A stretch of 64,000 bases of DNA from Shinella sp. PSBB067 (GTDB lineage Bacteria > Pseudomonadota > Alphaproteobacteria > Rhizobiales > Rhizobiaceae), in assembly GCF_016839145.1 (NCBI RefSeq), contig NZ_CP069303.1:682001-746000 (forward strand). Direction: 5' to 3'. Below, in pieces: positions 42,124 through 51,333 of the stretch (position 1 is its first letter; each line of letters begins with the position of its first letter). The notes under the pieces are model-generated. The model did no database searches, was not told the DNA's origin, and worked only from the letters and a program-made list of their open reading frames with translations. The position numbers were made by a program, and so were the translations under genes.

Positions 42124-43011
42124 ATGGAATGGTTAACGAAATTTCCGACGATGGACGCGAATTCGCTGCGCGACCTCAAGAAGGCGATCGATGAGGGCTT
42201 TCGCGCCTTCACGCGCGCCTATGGCGACGGTATCGAATCCCTTTTCGAGCCGCTGCAGCATTTTCTCATCTGGTCAGAACGCTTCATGACGAAGACGCCC
42301 TGGCCGATCATCCTCGTGCTCATCGCGGTCGTCGCCTGGTTCGCCAGCCGCAACTGGAAGATCGTCGCCGGCGCCGTGGTGACGCTCCTCCTGATCGGCT
42401 ATTTCGACATGTGGGACGATACGATGAAGACGGTCTCCATGATCTTCGTCTGTACGATCCTGTCCATCGTCATCGGCATACCGATCGGCATCCTCATGTC
42501 GCGCTCCGACAGGGTGCAGAACGCCATCAACCCGATCCTCGACGTCATGCAGACGATGCCGAGCTTCGTCTACCTCATTCCCGTGGTGATGCTGCTCGGC
42601 ATCGGCAAGGTTCCCGGCCTCATCGCCGTGGTGATCTACGCCATCCCGCCGATGATCCGCCTCACCAATCTCGGCATCCGCCTCGTCGACAAGGACGTGC
42701 TGGAAGCGGCCGACGCCTTCGGTTCGTCGAGCTGGCAGAAATTGAAGAACGTCCAGATGCCGCTGGCCCTGCCCACCATCATGGCCGGCATCAACCAGAC
42801 GATCATGATGGCCCTCGCCATGGTGGTCATCGCCTCGATGATCGGCGTGCAGGGCCTCGGCCAGCCGGTGCTGAAGGCAATCTCCAACCAGTACTTCACG
42901 CTCGGCATCTTCAACGGCCTCGCCATCGTCGGCATCGCGATCATCTTCGACCGCGTCAGCCAGGCCTTCGGCAAGCGCCTGCAGAAGCATCGCGAGATCG
43001 TCCACGGCTGA
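42124..43011 (+). CDS. Glycine betaine/proline-type ABC permease (ProW/OpuAB)
   Basis: 295-residue permease with about six helices; the BPD_transp_1 EAA loop is LVDKDVLEAADAFGSSSWQK followed by VQMPLALPTIMAG, and the conserved GIPIGILMSRSD and TMPSFVYLIP stretches mark the ProW subfamily. The start at 42124 follows GGAAGGGGATCGAC; the frame from 42025 lacks an RBS. It needs an ATP-binding subunit that is not encoded between 40.6 and 45.8 kb. Confidence 0.9.
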   Translation: MEWLTKFPTMDANSLRDLKKAIDEGFRAFTRAYGDGIESLFEPLQHFLIWSERFMTKTPWPIILVLIAVVAWFASRNWKIVAGAVVTLLLIGYFDMWDDTMKTVSMIFVCTILSIVIGIPIGILMSRSDRVQNAINPILDVMQTMPSFVYLIPVVMLLGIGKVPGLIAVVIYAIPPMIRLTNLGIRLVDKDVLEAADAFGSSSWQKLKNVQMPLALPTIMAGINQTIMMALAMVVIASMIGVQGLGQPVLKAISNQYFTLGIFNGLAIVGIAIIFDRVSQAFGKRLQKHREIVHG

Positions 43012-43032
43012 TCCGGACGGACGCAAAGGAAA

Positions 43033-43068
43033 AGGGCGCCCCGGCGAAAGCCGCGGGCGCCCTCATTT
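43033..43068 (+). terminator. Terminator after the permease
   Basis: AGGGCGCCC...CGGC-GAAA-GCCG..GGGCGCCCT hairpin (43033-43063, one bulged C) with a GAAA tetraloop, then CATTTGTT. Confidence 0.7.
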
Positions 43069-43094
43069 GTTGGGAAACCCGTTCCCACCCGCCG

Positions 43095-43180
43095 ACGTCC
43101 TCCTCGGCCTTGAGCCGAGGATCCAGCCACGTATCGAAAAACCGGACGACGCGGATGCTCGGGTCAGGCCCGAGCCTGAC
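43095..43180. repeat. Two hairpins of the CCTCGG-cttga family
   Basis: TCCTCGGC-cttga-GCCGAGGA (43101-43121) and GCTCGGG-tcagg-CCCGAGC (43157-43175), facing units like those at 61446 and 63432. They lie between converging genes and could also stop transcription from both sides. Confidence 0.65.
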
Positions 43181-43238
43181 GATCAGGGAGGGTTGCGGCC
43201 TTTGCCGGCGGGTGCCCCTTGGTTTCTGCGCCGGCCGT

Positions 43239-44477
43239 TTATTCCGCCGGGCAGGCGGTGGCCGCCTCGCGGTCCATCCGCTCCATCGCCGCCGACAGCA
43301 GGAACACGCCGAAGCCCACCACGGCCGTCGCCGCGCCGACGAAGCCCATCGAGCCGTAGCCGTAGCCCGCGCTGATCGACAGGCCGCCGAACAGCGCGCC
43401 GAGTGCATTGGCGACGTTGAAGGCGGAGTGGTTGAGCGCGGCGGCGAGCGTCTGCGCATTGCCGGCGACGTCCATCAGGCGCGTCTGGAGGGCAGGGCCG
43501 ACGACGAAGCTGCAGCCGATCAGGAAGCAGCAGAGGCCGAGCAGGACCGGGTTGTGCGCCGTCAGCGACAGGCTGACGAGCACGAAGAAGTAGAGCACCA
43601 GCGACCAGCCGATCGTGCGCATCAGCGAGAGGTCGGCGAGCTTTGCCCCGAAGATGTTGCCGACGATCATGCCGCCGCCGAAGATCGCCATGAAGACCGG
43701 CACCATGCCGACATTGAGGCCGGCGACGTCGGTGACGATGGGCGAGATATAGGTGAAGACGGCGAACATGCCGCAGAAGCCGGTGGCGGCAATGCCGAGC
43801 GTCAGCCAGACCTGCTTGCGCCTGAGGGCGGAAAGCTCCGTCAGCGCGTTGATGCCCTTTGGCGCCGCGTCGCGCGGCAGGAAGATCGCGATCAGCGCGA
43901 CCGTCAGGAGCCCGGTGATGCCGACCGCGAAGAACATGTACTGCCAGTCGAGGAGCTGGCCGAAGAAGGTGGCGAGCGGCGTGCCGATCAGGGTCGCGAC
44001 GGTCAGGCCCAGCATGACCTTGCCGACCGCCTGCGTGCGCTTGTTGACCGGCACCATGGAGGCGGCGACCAGCGCGGCGACGCCGAAATAGGCGCCGTGC
44101 GGCAGGCCGGAGAGGAAGCGGAACAGCATGAAGCTCTGGAAGCCCGGCGCCGCGGCGCTGGCAAGGTTGCCCGCGGCGAAGACGCCCATCAGCACCAGAA
44201 GCAGGTCGCGGCGGCGATAGCGCGCGCCGATGACGGCGATCACGGGCGCACCGACCACCACGCCGAGCGCATAGGCACTGATGACATAGCCGGCCTGGGC
44301 GGTCGTCACGCCGAAGGTGCCGGCGACATCGGGCAGGAGCCCCATGATGGCGAATTCGCCGGTGCCGATGCCGAAGCTGCCGACGGCGAGCGCCAGGATG
44401 ATGAGGGTGACGGTGATCGCGGGAAGCGGCTGCTGCCCGGAGGAGGGGGCGGCGTTCGGCAGGATATGGTCGGACAC
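43239..44477 (-). CDS. MFS exporter, AraJ/YdhP-like (DHA1 family)
   Basis: 412-residue, 12-helix efflux protein. The N-terminal GEFAIMGLLPDVAGTFGVTT, the helix 2-3 motif GARYRRRDLLLVLM and the helix 5 motif LGLTVATLIGTPLATFFGQ are hallmarks of the DHA1 sugar/arabinose exporter group. The likely start is GTG at 44477, with GGAG 7 bases upstream; the frame continues to 44693 but without hydrophobic or RBS features. Substrate unknown. Confidence 0.88.
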   Translation of the reverse strand: MSDHILPNAAPSSGQQPLPAITVTLIILALAVGSFGIGTGEFAIMGLLPDVAGTFGVTTAQAGYVISAYALGVVVGAPVIAVIGARYRRRDLLLVLMGVFAAGNLASAAAPGFQSFMLFRFLSGLPHGAYFGVAALVAASMVPVNKRTQAVGKVMLGLTVATLIGTPLATFFGQLLDWQYMFFAVGITGLLTVALIAIFLPRDAAPKGINALTELSALRRKQVWLTLGIAATGFCGMFAVFTYISPIVTDVAGLNVGMVPVFMAIFGGGMIVGNIFGAKLADLSLMRTIGWSLVLYFFVLVSLSLTAHNPVLLGLCCFLIGCSFVVGPALQTRLMDVAGNAQTLAAALNHSAFNVANALGALFGGLSISAGYGYGSMGFVGAATAVVGFGVFLLSAAMERMDREAATACPAE

Positions 44478-44824
44478 GGGTCGGCTCCGCAGGATGGCCC
44501 ACGCGGCAAACCGGCGACGAACCCTCACAAGGGCGGCCACTCCTCCTGGCTGCTGTTGCGATATGATCCGGCCGGACGGCCACGATGGGAAGGTAAGATC
44601 CGGCCGACAGGCGTACTCCCGACGCATGCGACCGGCCTGCACTATATCAAACCACGGCAGGCTGCCTACTGCGATTTTTATCCCGTTGCGCATTTGGCCG
44701 AAGGGCCGCTCATCACGATTTATTGCATTGTATTGCGCGCCCGCCTGTGAATCGCCGCTTTCTCGACTATCTAATGAGGGCGGTCACCCTTGAGGCGTTC
44801 TCGGCCGTCACGCGGAGCATGCGA
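44478..44824. other. Divergent gap between the MFS exporter and the lipid kinase
   Basis: 347 bases holding promoters in both directions. An AT-richer segment is at 44638-44735 (CACTATATCAAACC, CGATTTATTGCATTG). No small gene with RBS, no repeat and no clear operator. Confidence 0.5.
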
Positions 44825-45763
44825 ATGAGAGTACAGGCGATCTTCAACAGGGACGGGGGGACGTTCCGCACCACCGACATGGAGGCCTATGCGCGTCATG
44901 CGGAAAAGGTCTTCTCGGCGGCGGGGCACCATCTCGACTGCGACATCGTCGAGGGCGCCGATATAGGCTTGGCGCTGCGGCGCTGTTCGGACCGCACCGA
45001 TCTCGACGCGATGCTGGCCGGCGGCGGCGACGGCACGGTATCGGCCGCGGCGGGCCTTGCCTGGCAGAGCGGCATGCCGCTCGGCATCATCCCGGCCGGC
45101 ACGATGAACCTCTTCGCCAGGTCGCTGAAGATTCCGCTCGACATCTGGCAGGCGATCGACGCGCTGGCCGATGGCGACATCGCGGCGGCCGACATCGGCA
45201 CGGCCGACGACCGCGCCTTCGTGCACCAGTTCTCCGCCGGCCTTCACGCCCGCATGGTGCGGCTGCGCAACGCAATGAGCTACCGCTCCAGGCTCGGCAA
45301 GATCGCGGCCAACACGCGCGCCGCCATCGGTGTCATCCTCGATCCGCCGGAATTCGAGGTTGAGTTCGACGTCGACGGCGTCGAGGAGCACCGCAAGGTC
45401 TCGGCCATCAACATCTCGAACAACCGCTTCGGCGAGAACGGCCTGCTCTATGCCGACGACCTCACCGGCGGCCATCTCGGCCTCTACACGACCAAGCCGC
45501 TGAAGCCGGCCGGTGTCGCACGGCTCGCCTTCGATATCCTGCGCGGCAAGCTGCGTGAGAATGCCGACGTCACGGAGATGACCGGCACCGCGGTGGAGCT
45601 GCATTTCCCCAATGTCGAGCGGTCGATCAATTGCGTGATCGACGGCGAGCTCCTGCCGATGGATCGCGACGTCTCCATCCGCCTGCATCCGGGCGAACTG
45701 AAGGTCATGGTGCCGAAGGTCCAGGCGGAGAACATGCCGACGACCGAGCCGGCTGCCGCCTGA
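44825..45763 (+). CDS. Diacylglycerol kinase-family lipid kinase (DagK/YegS-like)
   Basis: 312-residue member of the DAG/sphingosine kinase fold. The nucleotide-binding loop is MLAGGGDGTVSAAAG (about residues 60-74) and the second motif PLGIIPAGTMNLFARSLKIP follows. The C-terminal beta-sandwich ends INCVIDGELLPMDRD, with the typical acidic DGE site. CGGAG 8 bases upstream supports the ATG at 44825 over 44819 and earlier in-frame codons. Substrate (diacylglycerol, another lipid) cannot be told. Confidence 0.86.
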   Translation: MRVQAIFNRDGGTFRTTDMEAYARHAEKVFSAAGHHLDCDIVEGADIGLALRRCSDRTDLDAMLAGGGDGTVSAAAGLAWQSGMPLGIIPAGTMNLFARSLKIPLDIWQAIDALADGDIAAADIGTADDRAFVHQFSAGLHARMVRLRNAMSYRSRLGKIAANTRAAIGVILDPPEFEVEFDVDGVEEHRKVSAINISNNRFGENGLLYADDLTGGHLGLYTTKPLKPAGVARLAFDILRGKLRENADVTEMTGTAVELHFPNVERSINCVIDGELLPMDRDVSIRLHPGELKVMVPKVQAENMPTTEPAAA

Positions 45764-45779
45764 GGCAGCGCGGAGGCTT

Positions 45780-46141
45780 GCCCCTCACCTTAGCCCACAA
45801 GCTGGGAGAGGGGATGTACCCCGCGAGCCCGCAATAGTTGAGGAAAACGCCGCGGCCTTTCCCCTTCTCCCCTCGGGGAGAAGGTGCCGGCAGGCGGATG
45901 AGGGGGATGCCGAAGGCAGAAGAAAAAGACTCTCTGTGCCGCGCCCCCTCATCGGACCCTTCGGGCCACCTTCTCCCCGAGGGGAGAAGGGAAGAGGGGC
46001 GATGTCGAATTTTGTATGTGACCGCGCCCCCTTCGGAAAGAGGACCTGCCCCACAAGCCGGCCAGGCTTTGGTAAGCCGGCGCGGCATATCCCTTCTCCC
46101 CGCCTGCGGGGAGAAGGTGGCGGGCAGGCGGGATGAGGGGC
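45780..46141. repeat. Cluster of RIME-like repeats
   Basis: At least four units in 362 bases: 45780-45820, 45866-45906 (CTTCTCCCCTCGGGGAGAAG hairpin), 45944-45990 (CTCATCGGACCC...CACCTTCTCCCCGAGG) and 46090-46141 (CTTCTCCCCGCCTGCGGGGAG, ending GGATGAGGGG). Alternating orientation makes large inverted repeats. It fills the space between the lipid kinase and the convergent glutamine-synthetase-like gene. Confidence 0.8.
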
Positions 46142-46156
46142 AACCACCCCCGACCG

Positions 46157-47527
46157 TCAAATCCGCGGCAGATAGGTCTGGTAGTCGAAATCCGAGACCG
46201 TGCGCAGGTAGGTGATCGCCTCCTTGCGCTTGGTGTCGCCGTAGAGCTTCTGGTAGGCCGGCCCGAACGCATCGGCGATGAAGGGCGAGGCGGAAAATTC
46301 CTCCACGGCCGTCAGGAAGTCGTGCGTCAGGCGCCTTGCGTCCGGCGCGTCCTTGCCCGGCTCCGTCACCGGGCCGGGGTCGAGCGGATTGTCGAGCCCG
46401 AGAAGGATGCCGCCGAGGATCGCCGTCAGCAACAGGTAGGGATTGACGTCCGCCCCCGCCACGCGGTGCTCGACGCGCGCCGCCGGGCCGTCCTTGTCCG
46501 GAATGCGGATCGCGGTGCCGCGATGGCCGAAGCCCCAAGTGAGGTCCACGGGCGCGAAGGAACCGGGCTGGAAGCGGCGGTAGGAATTGGCGAAGGGCGC
46601 GAAGACGAGCTGCGCGTCGCGCATCGTCTGCAGCATGCCGGCGCAGACCGATTTCAGCTTGGTCGGCTCGCCGCCCTTTGCGTCGAGGACGTTCCGGCCG
46701 TCCCTGTCGATAACGCTGCAATGGACATGCAGGCCGGAGCCCGCCTGGTCCGCATAGGGCTTGGCCATGCAGGTGGATTTCAGGCCGAATCGGCGCGCGG
46801 CCTGCTCGGCGATGCGCTTGAGGTAGATGCAGTCGTCGGCGGCGGCGAGCGCATCCGGCCGGTGCAGCAGGTTGATCTCGAACTGGCCGGGGCCGAATTC
46901 CGCCGTGGTCGCGTCCGCCGGCAGGTCCATGGCCTTCGCCCAGGCCCGCACGGTCTGGAGGTAATCGTCGAGCGCATCCGTCGCGCGCATGTCGTAGAGC
47001 TGGAAGCCGTTCGGCTGGTCGCGATACATGAGGGCGGCCGGCGGGCGCGGCTTGCCCGTCTCGCGCCAGTCGTCCTCCACCACGTAGAATTCGAGTTCCG
47101 TGGCGACGACCGGCGTCAGCCCCCTGTCCTCGAACCGCTTCAGCATGCGCGCGAGGATGGCGCGCGGGTCCATGAAGGAGGGCGAGCCGTCGAATTCGTG
47201 CATGGTCGCCAGCACCTGCCGCGATCCCTCGGGCGCCCAGGGCATGGCCGCCAGCGAGCGGCGGTCGGGAATGCACACGCCGTCCGGGTCGCCGACGGAA
47301 AGGGAAAGGCCGGTGATGTCGTCGTTGTCGTCGCCCCAGATGTCGAGCGACTGGGTGGAGGAGGGCAGGCGCACCGAGCCGTCCCAGATCTTCTTCTCGC
47401 CCTCCGGCGGCACCTGCTTGCCGCGCAGGTCCCCGTTCATGCCGACGAGGAGGATTTCGATACGGGCTTGGGCATTGCTAAGGGCATTGGCGGGCGGCGA
47501 ACCGGCTGCCGTCTTGTCGTTTGTCAT
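46157..47527 (-). CDS. Glutamine synthetase-like ligase (gamma-glutamyl-polyamine type)
   Basis: 456-residue glutamine synthetase family protein. Metal and substrate motifs are present: VATELEFYVVED, the glutamate loop ADQAGSGLHVHCSV and ATP-site HRVAGADVNPYLLLTAILGG. It lacks the adenylylated-Tyr region of true GlnA, so GlnE should not act on it. Divergent, with 149 bases between, from a class III aminotransferase, a pairing that points to polyamine catabolism (PuuA-like gamma-glutamylation of putrescine or another amine). The start at 47527 suits the family; upstream codons are weaker. Confidence 0.83.
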   Translation of the reverse strand: MTNDKTAAGSPPANALSNAQARIEILLVGMNGDLRGKQVPPEGEKKIWDGSVRLPSSTQSLDIWGDDNDDITGLSLSVGDPDGVCIPDRRSLAAMPWAPEGSRQVLATMHEFDGSPSFMDPRAILARMLKRFEDRGLTPVVATELEFYVVEDDWRETGKPRPPAALMYRDQPNGFQLYDMRATDALDDYLQTVRAWAKAMDLPADATTAEFGPGQFEINLLHRPDALAAADDCIYLKRIAEQAARRFGLKSTCMAKPYADQAGSGLHVHCSVIDRDGRNVLDAKGGEPTKLKSVCAGMLQTMRDAQLVFAPFANSYRRFQPGSFAPVDLTWGFGHRGTAIRIPDKDGPAARVEHRVAGADVNPYLLLTAILGGILLGLDNPLDPGPVTEPGKDAPDARRLTHDFLTAVEEFSASPFIADAFGPAYQKLYGDTKRKEAITYLRTVSDFDYQTYLPRI

Positions 47528-47676
47528 GGTGCCTGCTTTTGGTTTGGCGGGAAGCATGGACAGGAAATTTTGCGTGCGCTCGATCTCTTGCCAAATGCCT
47601 GTTGTATGGGCATTTTCGTAACGCATTCTGTCCCGGCGTTCAATAAGGCGGGACCTACCCCCAAGGAAGTCGTCAA

Positions 47677-49050
47677 ATGTCGAAGACCAGCGCAGCAGCC
47701 GTTTCCAACCTCGGTGCCCTCGATGCCGCCCACCATCTTCATCCCTTCTCGGACATGAAGAAGCTGAACGCGGCGGGCACGCGCATCATCGAACGCGGCG
47801 AAGGCTGCTACATCTTCGACAACCACGGCAAGCGCTATCTCGACGGCTTCGCGGGCCTCTGGTGCGTCAATATCGGCTATGGCCGCAAGGAGATCGCCGA
47901 TGCGGTCATGCGCCAGATGAACGAGCTGCCCTACTACAACACCTTCTTCGGCACCACGACGCCGCCGGCCGTGCTGCTCGCCCAGAAGATCACCTCCCAT
48001 GCCGGCCCGAACATCAACCGCGTCTTCTTCACCGGCTCGGGCTCCGAGGCCAACGACACCTGGTTCCGCATGGCCCGCGTCTACTGGGGCGCCATGGGCA
48101 AGCCGACCAAGAAGGCGATCATCGCCCGCAAGAACGGCTATCACGGCTCCACCGTCGCCGGCGCCTCGCTCGGCGGCATGAAGTGGATGCACGAGCAGGG
48201 CGACCTGCCGATCGCCGGCGTCCATCACATCGACCAGCCCTTCTGGTACGGCGAGGGCGGCGACCTTTCGTCCGACGAGTTCGGCCTGAAGATGGCCCGC
48301 CAGCTCGAAGAGAAGATCGACGAGCTCGGCGAGGACAATGTCGCCGCCTTCGTCGCAGAGCCGATCCAGGGCGCGGGCGGCGTCATCGTGCCGCCGGCCA
48401 CCTACTGGCCGGAAATCGCGCGCATCTGCAAGGCGCGCAACATCCTGCTGGTGGCGGACGAGGTGATCTGCGGTTTTGGCCGCACCGGCCACTGGTTCGG
48501 CCACCAGCATTTCGGCGTCGAGCCGGACCTCGCCCCCATCGCCAAGGGCCTTTCCTCCGGCTATCTGCCCATCGGCGGCGTCATGGTCTCCGACCGCGTC
48601 GGCAATGTGCTGGTCGAGGAAGTGGGCGATTTCAACCACGGCTTCACCTATTCCGGCCACCCGGTCTGCGCCGCCGCAGCGCTCGAAAACCTGCGCATCA
48701 TCGAGGATGAAAAGCTCGTCGAGCGCGTCCACGACGACATCGGCCCCTATCTCGCCGCCGGCCTCAAGTCGCTGGAAGACCTGCCGATCGTCGGCGAAGT
48801 CCAGCAGGTCGGCCTGATGGCCGCCGTCCAGCTCGCCGAGGACAAGACGACCCGCAAGCGCTTCGAGGACAAGGAAAAGGCCGGCGTCACCGTCCGTAAC
48901 CATTGCCTCGAAAACGGCCTGGTCCTGCGCGCCACCGGCGACCGCATGCTCTTCTCCCCGCCGCTCGTCATCACCCATGCGGAAGTCGACCAGATGGTCG
49001 ACATCACGCGCAAGGGGCTGGAACATGCATGGAAGGTGCTGACGGCCTGA
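47677..49050 (+). CDS. Class III aminotransferase (putrescine/SpuC-like)
   Basis: 457-residue PLP enzyme, probably transferring the amino group of an omega-amine (putrescine, cadaverine or beta-alanine) to pyruvate. Motifs: VFFTGSGSEANDTWFRMARV, the aspartate loop LLVADEVICGFGRTGHWFG, and the PLP lysine in IAKGLSSGYLPIGG (about residue 290). RBS AAGGAAG lies close to the ATG. Divergent from the glutamine-synthetase-like gene; the two are likely co-regulated from the shared gap. Confidence 0.88.
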   Translation: MSKTSAAAVSNLGALDAAHHLHPFSDMKKLNAAGTRIIERGEGCYIFDNHGKRYLDGFAGLWCVNIGYGRKEIADAVMRQMNELPYYNTFFGTTTPPAVLLAQKITSHAGPNINRVFFTGSGSEANDTWFRMARVYWGAMGKPTKKAIIARKNGYHGSTVAGASLGGMKWMHEQGDLPIAGVHHIDQPFWYGEGGDLSSDEFGLKMARQLEEKIDELGEDNVAAFVAEPIQGAGGVIVPPATYWPEIARICKARNILLVADEVICGFGRTGHWFGHQHFGVEPDLAPIAKGLSSGYLPIGGVMVSDRVGNVLVEEVGDFNHGFTYSGHPVCAAAALENLRIIEDEKLVERVHDDIGPYLAAGLKSLEDLPIVGEVQQVGLMAAVQLAEDKTTRKRFEDKEKAGVTVRNHCLENGLVLRATGDRMLFSPPLVITHAEVDQMVDITRKGLEHAWKVLTA

Positions 49051-49068
49051 GAAGCAAAGCCTCCGGCT

Positions 49069-49812
49069 TCAGGTCTGGTGGTAGAGGATTTCTGCCTCCG
49101 CGGCGCGGCTTTGCGGTGAATGGCCGGGGCATTGGCTCCGGTCATCGGCACGCCCCGGATGCACCATCACAAGGGTATCGTCCGCCCGCGCACGCAAGAG
49201 CCGGGGCAGCCAGCGTGCGACGGCCTCCGGCCTGTCCAGCGGCAGAAAGCCGGAGAAATCCTTGTTCGTCGCCCAACCTGCCTTGCGGAAGGTCCTTCCG
49301 GCGAAGAGCGTCAGCGTCATGATCAGGGTCACCTTCGGGCCGCCTGAACGCAGGTTAAGCCAAAGGCCGCCAAGCGTCCGGGGCAGGGGAACGCGCATCC
49401 AGGTGCCGTTCTCGCGCGGCAGGGTTGCCGCGAGCCGGCTTAGACCGGGAAAACAATGGCAATGCTGGTGGCCGTCATAGTAATCGGGCAGAAAGCCGAA
49501 GGCGGTGCGGAACGCCTCCGCCTGCCTGTGGAACTCGCTCTTTGCCTGCTGCGGAAGGCGCCCGGTGAGGCAAAGCCCGAGCAATTCCCCGAGCGGCCGA
49601 TGAAAGTTTCGCCCGGAAAAACCATGCGTGAGATTGAGGTGAAGGCCAACGGCCGCCCCTTGTTCGCGCACACGGCGCAGGCGCTGCATATCCTGCGGAT
49701 CGATGTCGCCGTCGATCATGACCGAGGTTCCGTCGATCCGCCGGTTTTCGAGGAGATCGAGGATGACTTTGTCATGCCCGCGGCCAAGGCCGAAGTCGTC
49801 TGCGATCAACAT
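49069..49812 (-). CDS. YdjC/ChbG-family carbohydrate deacetylase
   Basis: 247-residue polysaccharide-deacetylase-like enzyme of the YdjC family, acting on N-acetyl sugars. Metal site: LIADDFGLGRGHD near the N-terminus, and YDGHQHCHCFPGL near residue 115, plus GLHLNLTHGF. It lies 18 bases after the GT39 gene and is the last gene of a leftward four-gene unit. Related proteins include the hopanoid-associated HpnK and Francisella NaxD, which deacetylates undecaprenyl-linked N-acetylgalactosamine; the context fits the latter better. Confidence 0.86.
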   Translation of the reverse strand: MLIADDFGLGRGHDKVILDLLENRRIDGTSVMIDGDIDPQDMQRLRRVREQGAAVGLHLNLTHGFSGRNFHRPLGELLGLCLTGRLPQQAKSEFHRQAEAFRTAFGFLPDYYDGHQHCHCFPGLSRLAATLPRENGTWMRVPLPRTLGGLWLNLRSGGPKVTLIMTLTLFAGRTFRKAGWATNKDFSGFLPLDRPEAVARWLPRLLRARADDTLVMVHPGRADDRSQCPGHSPQSRAAEAEILYHQT

Positions 49813-49830
49813 TTTTGCCTGCCCCTGCCG

Positions 49831-51333
49831 TTACCTGGGCCAGACATAGACCACCGCCGTTTCGAACGGTACTTCGCGGGGAAAGCGCAAGCCCGAGCGC
49901 TTGACCGTGAAGGTCGCGTCTTCCGATTGCAGGCCATTGGCCGCGGCCCAGGCGTGCGCCGCCTGCACACATTCGGCGTCGCCTTCACCCGGAACATGCA
50001 AGGGGCAGGCGATCATGCCGGCTTCGGCCTTCCAGTTCGCGCGCGGCGGATAGTAAGACGGCAGGGCGTCCGGCAGAGCCGGCAATGCCTCGATGGGCGA
50101 AGGGGAGAAGAACGAGATCGCAGCGGCAGGGTTGCCGCTGGCGAGCCACGCCAGCGGTTCTTCATGGCGCGCCTGCCAGTGCTCGATGGCCACGATTGCC
50201 TGTTCCTGGTCCGGCCTGTAGGCGTTCGTGTTGGCCTTGTAGCCGTCGACGGCTGCTGCAGCGAGGCCGCCGACCAGCATGAGCGGCCAGATGAAACGGA
50301 ACGCGGCGATGAGCTTCGGGCCGTTCGGCTCCAGACGGGCCGGCTCGGCATTGGCGGTGAGGTAGAGCATGAAGGCAAAGCCGATCGGTACCGCCCAGGG
50401 CGTCGACAGTTCGGCAAGGCCGACGACGGCGAAGAAGAGCGCTACCAGCCAGGGACCAAGCGCGAGTACGCCGAGCACGGGGCGATCCTGGGGCCATCGC
50501 AGCAGGCGCGCATAACGGGACGCAACGGAACCGCCAACGAGAAGAAGTCCGGCCAGCACCAGCGGGATCGGCCAGTAGAAGAGCGGTGCGACCACGAACT
50601 TTGCGATATAGTAGACGGCGTTGCCCATGTCGTCGCCCGCCCCCTGTTCGCTCGCATAGGCAAGGGCGTCCCGATGGTCGAGCAGCCAGAGAAGGTGCGG
50701 CATGGTCACCGCGAGAAACACGACGATCGCGACCCATGGCGCTGCCGTCCGCCACAGCCAGCGCTGGCGCGGCAGGAAGGTAAAGGCGAAAAGCGGCAAT
50801 ATGAGCACGATCGAATAGTATTTGCTGAGCATGGACAGCCCGGCAAACAGGCCGAAGAGCGCTGCGTGAAGCAGCCGCTTTCCGTCCTGCTCCGACGTCG
50901 CCTTCACGAAAGCCCAGGCCGTCCACGGCCAGGTGGAGAGGCAGATCGCATTCATGTTGAGCTTGTCGGCGAGGGTGAGATACGGGAAGGCGAGCGCCCC
51001 GAGCGCGAGCGCGACGAGCACCTGCATGTCGCTGAGCTTGAGCGCGCGGCCGAGCGCCAGGATGCCGAGCATCGCGACGGCGAGATTGACGGCCGACAGC
51101 AGGTAGAACGAGGCGACGCTCTTGGGGGCCACCAGGAACCAGATCTTGGCCATCCAAGGCAGGAACTGCGGATGCTTGCTGGAGCCGGCCAGCCAGTGTT
51201 GCGCCCAGGCGTAGACTTCGACCATGTCGCCGTAGCGGTCGAGGTTCGGCTTGGCGATGATGATCATCGCCCACCACACCACGCAGTGGATCAGGACGAA
51301 CAGCGTCGGCTTGGAGGAAAGGCTCTTGAACAT
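49831..51333 (-). CDS. GT39-family membrane glycosyltransferase (ArnT/PMT-like)
   Basis: 500-residue protein with about 11 hydrophobic helices; the first periplasmic loop has the acidic motif DRYGDMVEVYAWAQ followed by SSKHPQFLPW, the family signature, and MLSKYYSIVLILPLFAF near residue 180. Such enzymes transfer a sugar from polyprenyl phosphate to lipid A or another envelope acceptor. A soluble periplasmic tail of about 120 residues closes it. Its start is contiguous with the stop of the GT2 gene, one operon. Confidence 0.85.
   Translation of the reverse strand: MFKSLSSKPTLFVLIHCVVWWAMIIIAKPNLDRYGDMVEVYAWAQHWLAGSSKHPQFLPWMAKIWFLVAPKSVASFYLLSAVNLAVAMLGILALGRALKLSDMQVLVALALGALAFPYLTLADKLNMNAICLSTWPWTAWAFVKATSEQDGKRLLHAALFGLFAGLSMLSKYYSIVLILPLFAFTFLPRQRWLWRTAAPWVAIVVFLAVTMPHLLWLLDHRDALAYASEQGAGDDMGNAVYYIAKFVVAPLFYWPIPLVLAGLLLVGGSVASRYARLLRWPQDRPVLGVLALGPWLVALFFAVVGLAELSTPWAVPIGFAFMLYLTANAEPARLEPNGPKLIAAFRFIWPLMLVGGLAAAAVDGYKANTNAYRPDQEQAIVAIEHWQARHEEPLAWLASGNPAAAISFFSPSPIEALPALPDALPSYYPPRANWKAEAGMIACPLHVPGEGDAECVQAAHAWAAANGLQSEDATFTVKRSGLRFPREVPFETAVVYVWPR

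Noticed and set aside
45780..46141. Repeat block as a CRISPR array
   Set aside because: Units are palindromic, in alternating orientation, unequal in length and spacing, and without spacers of constant size.
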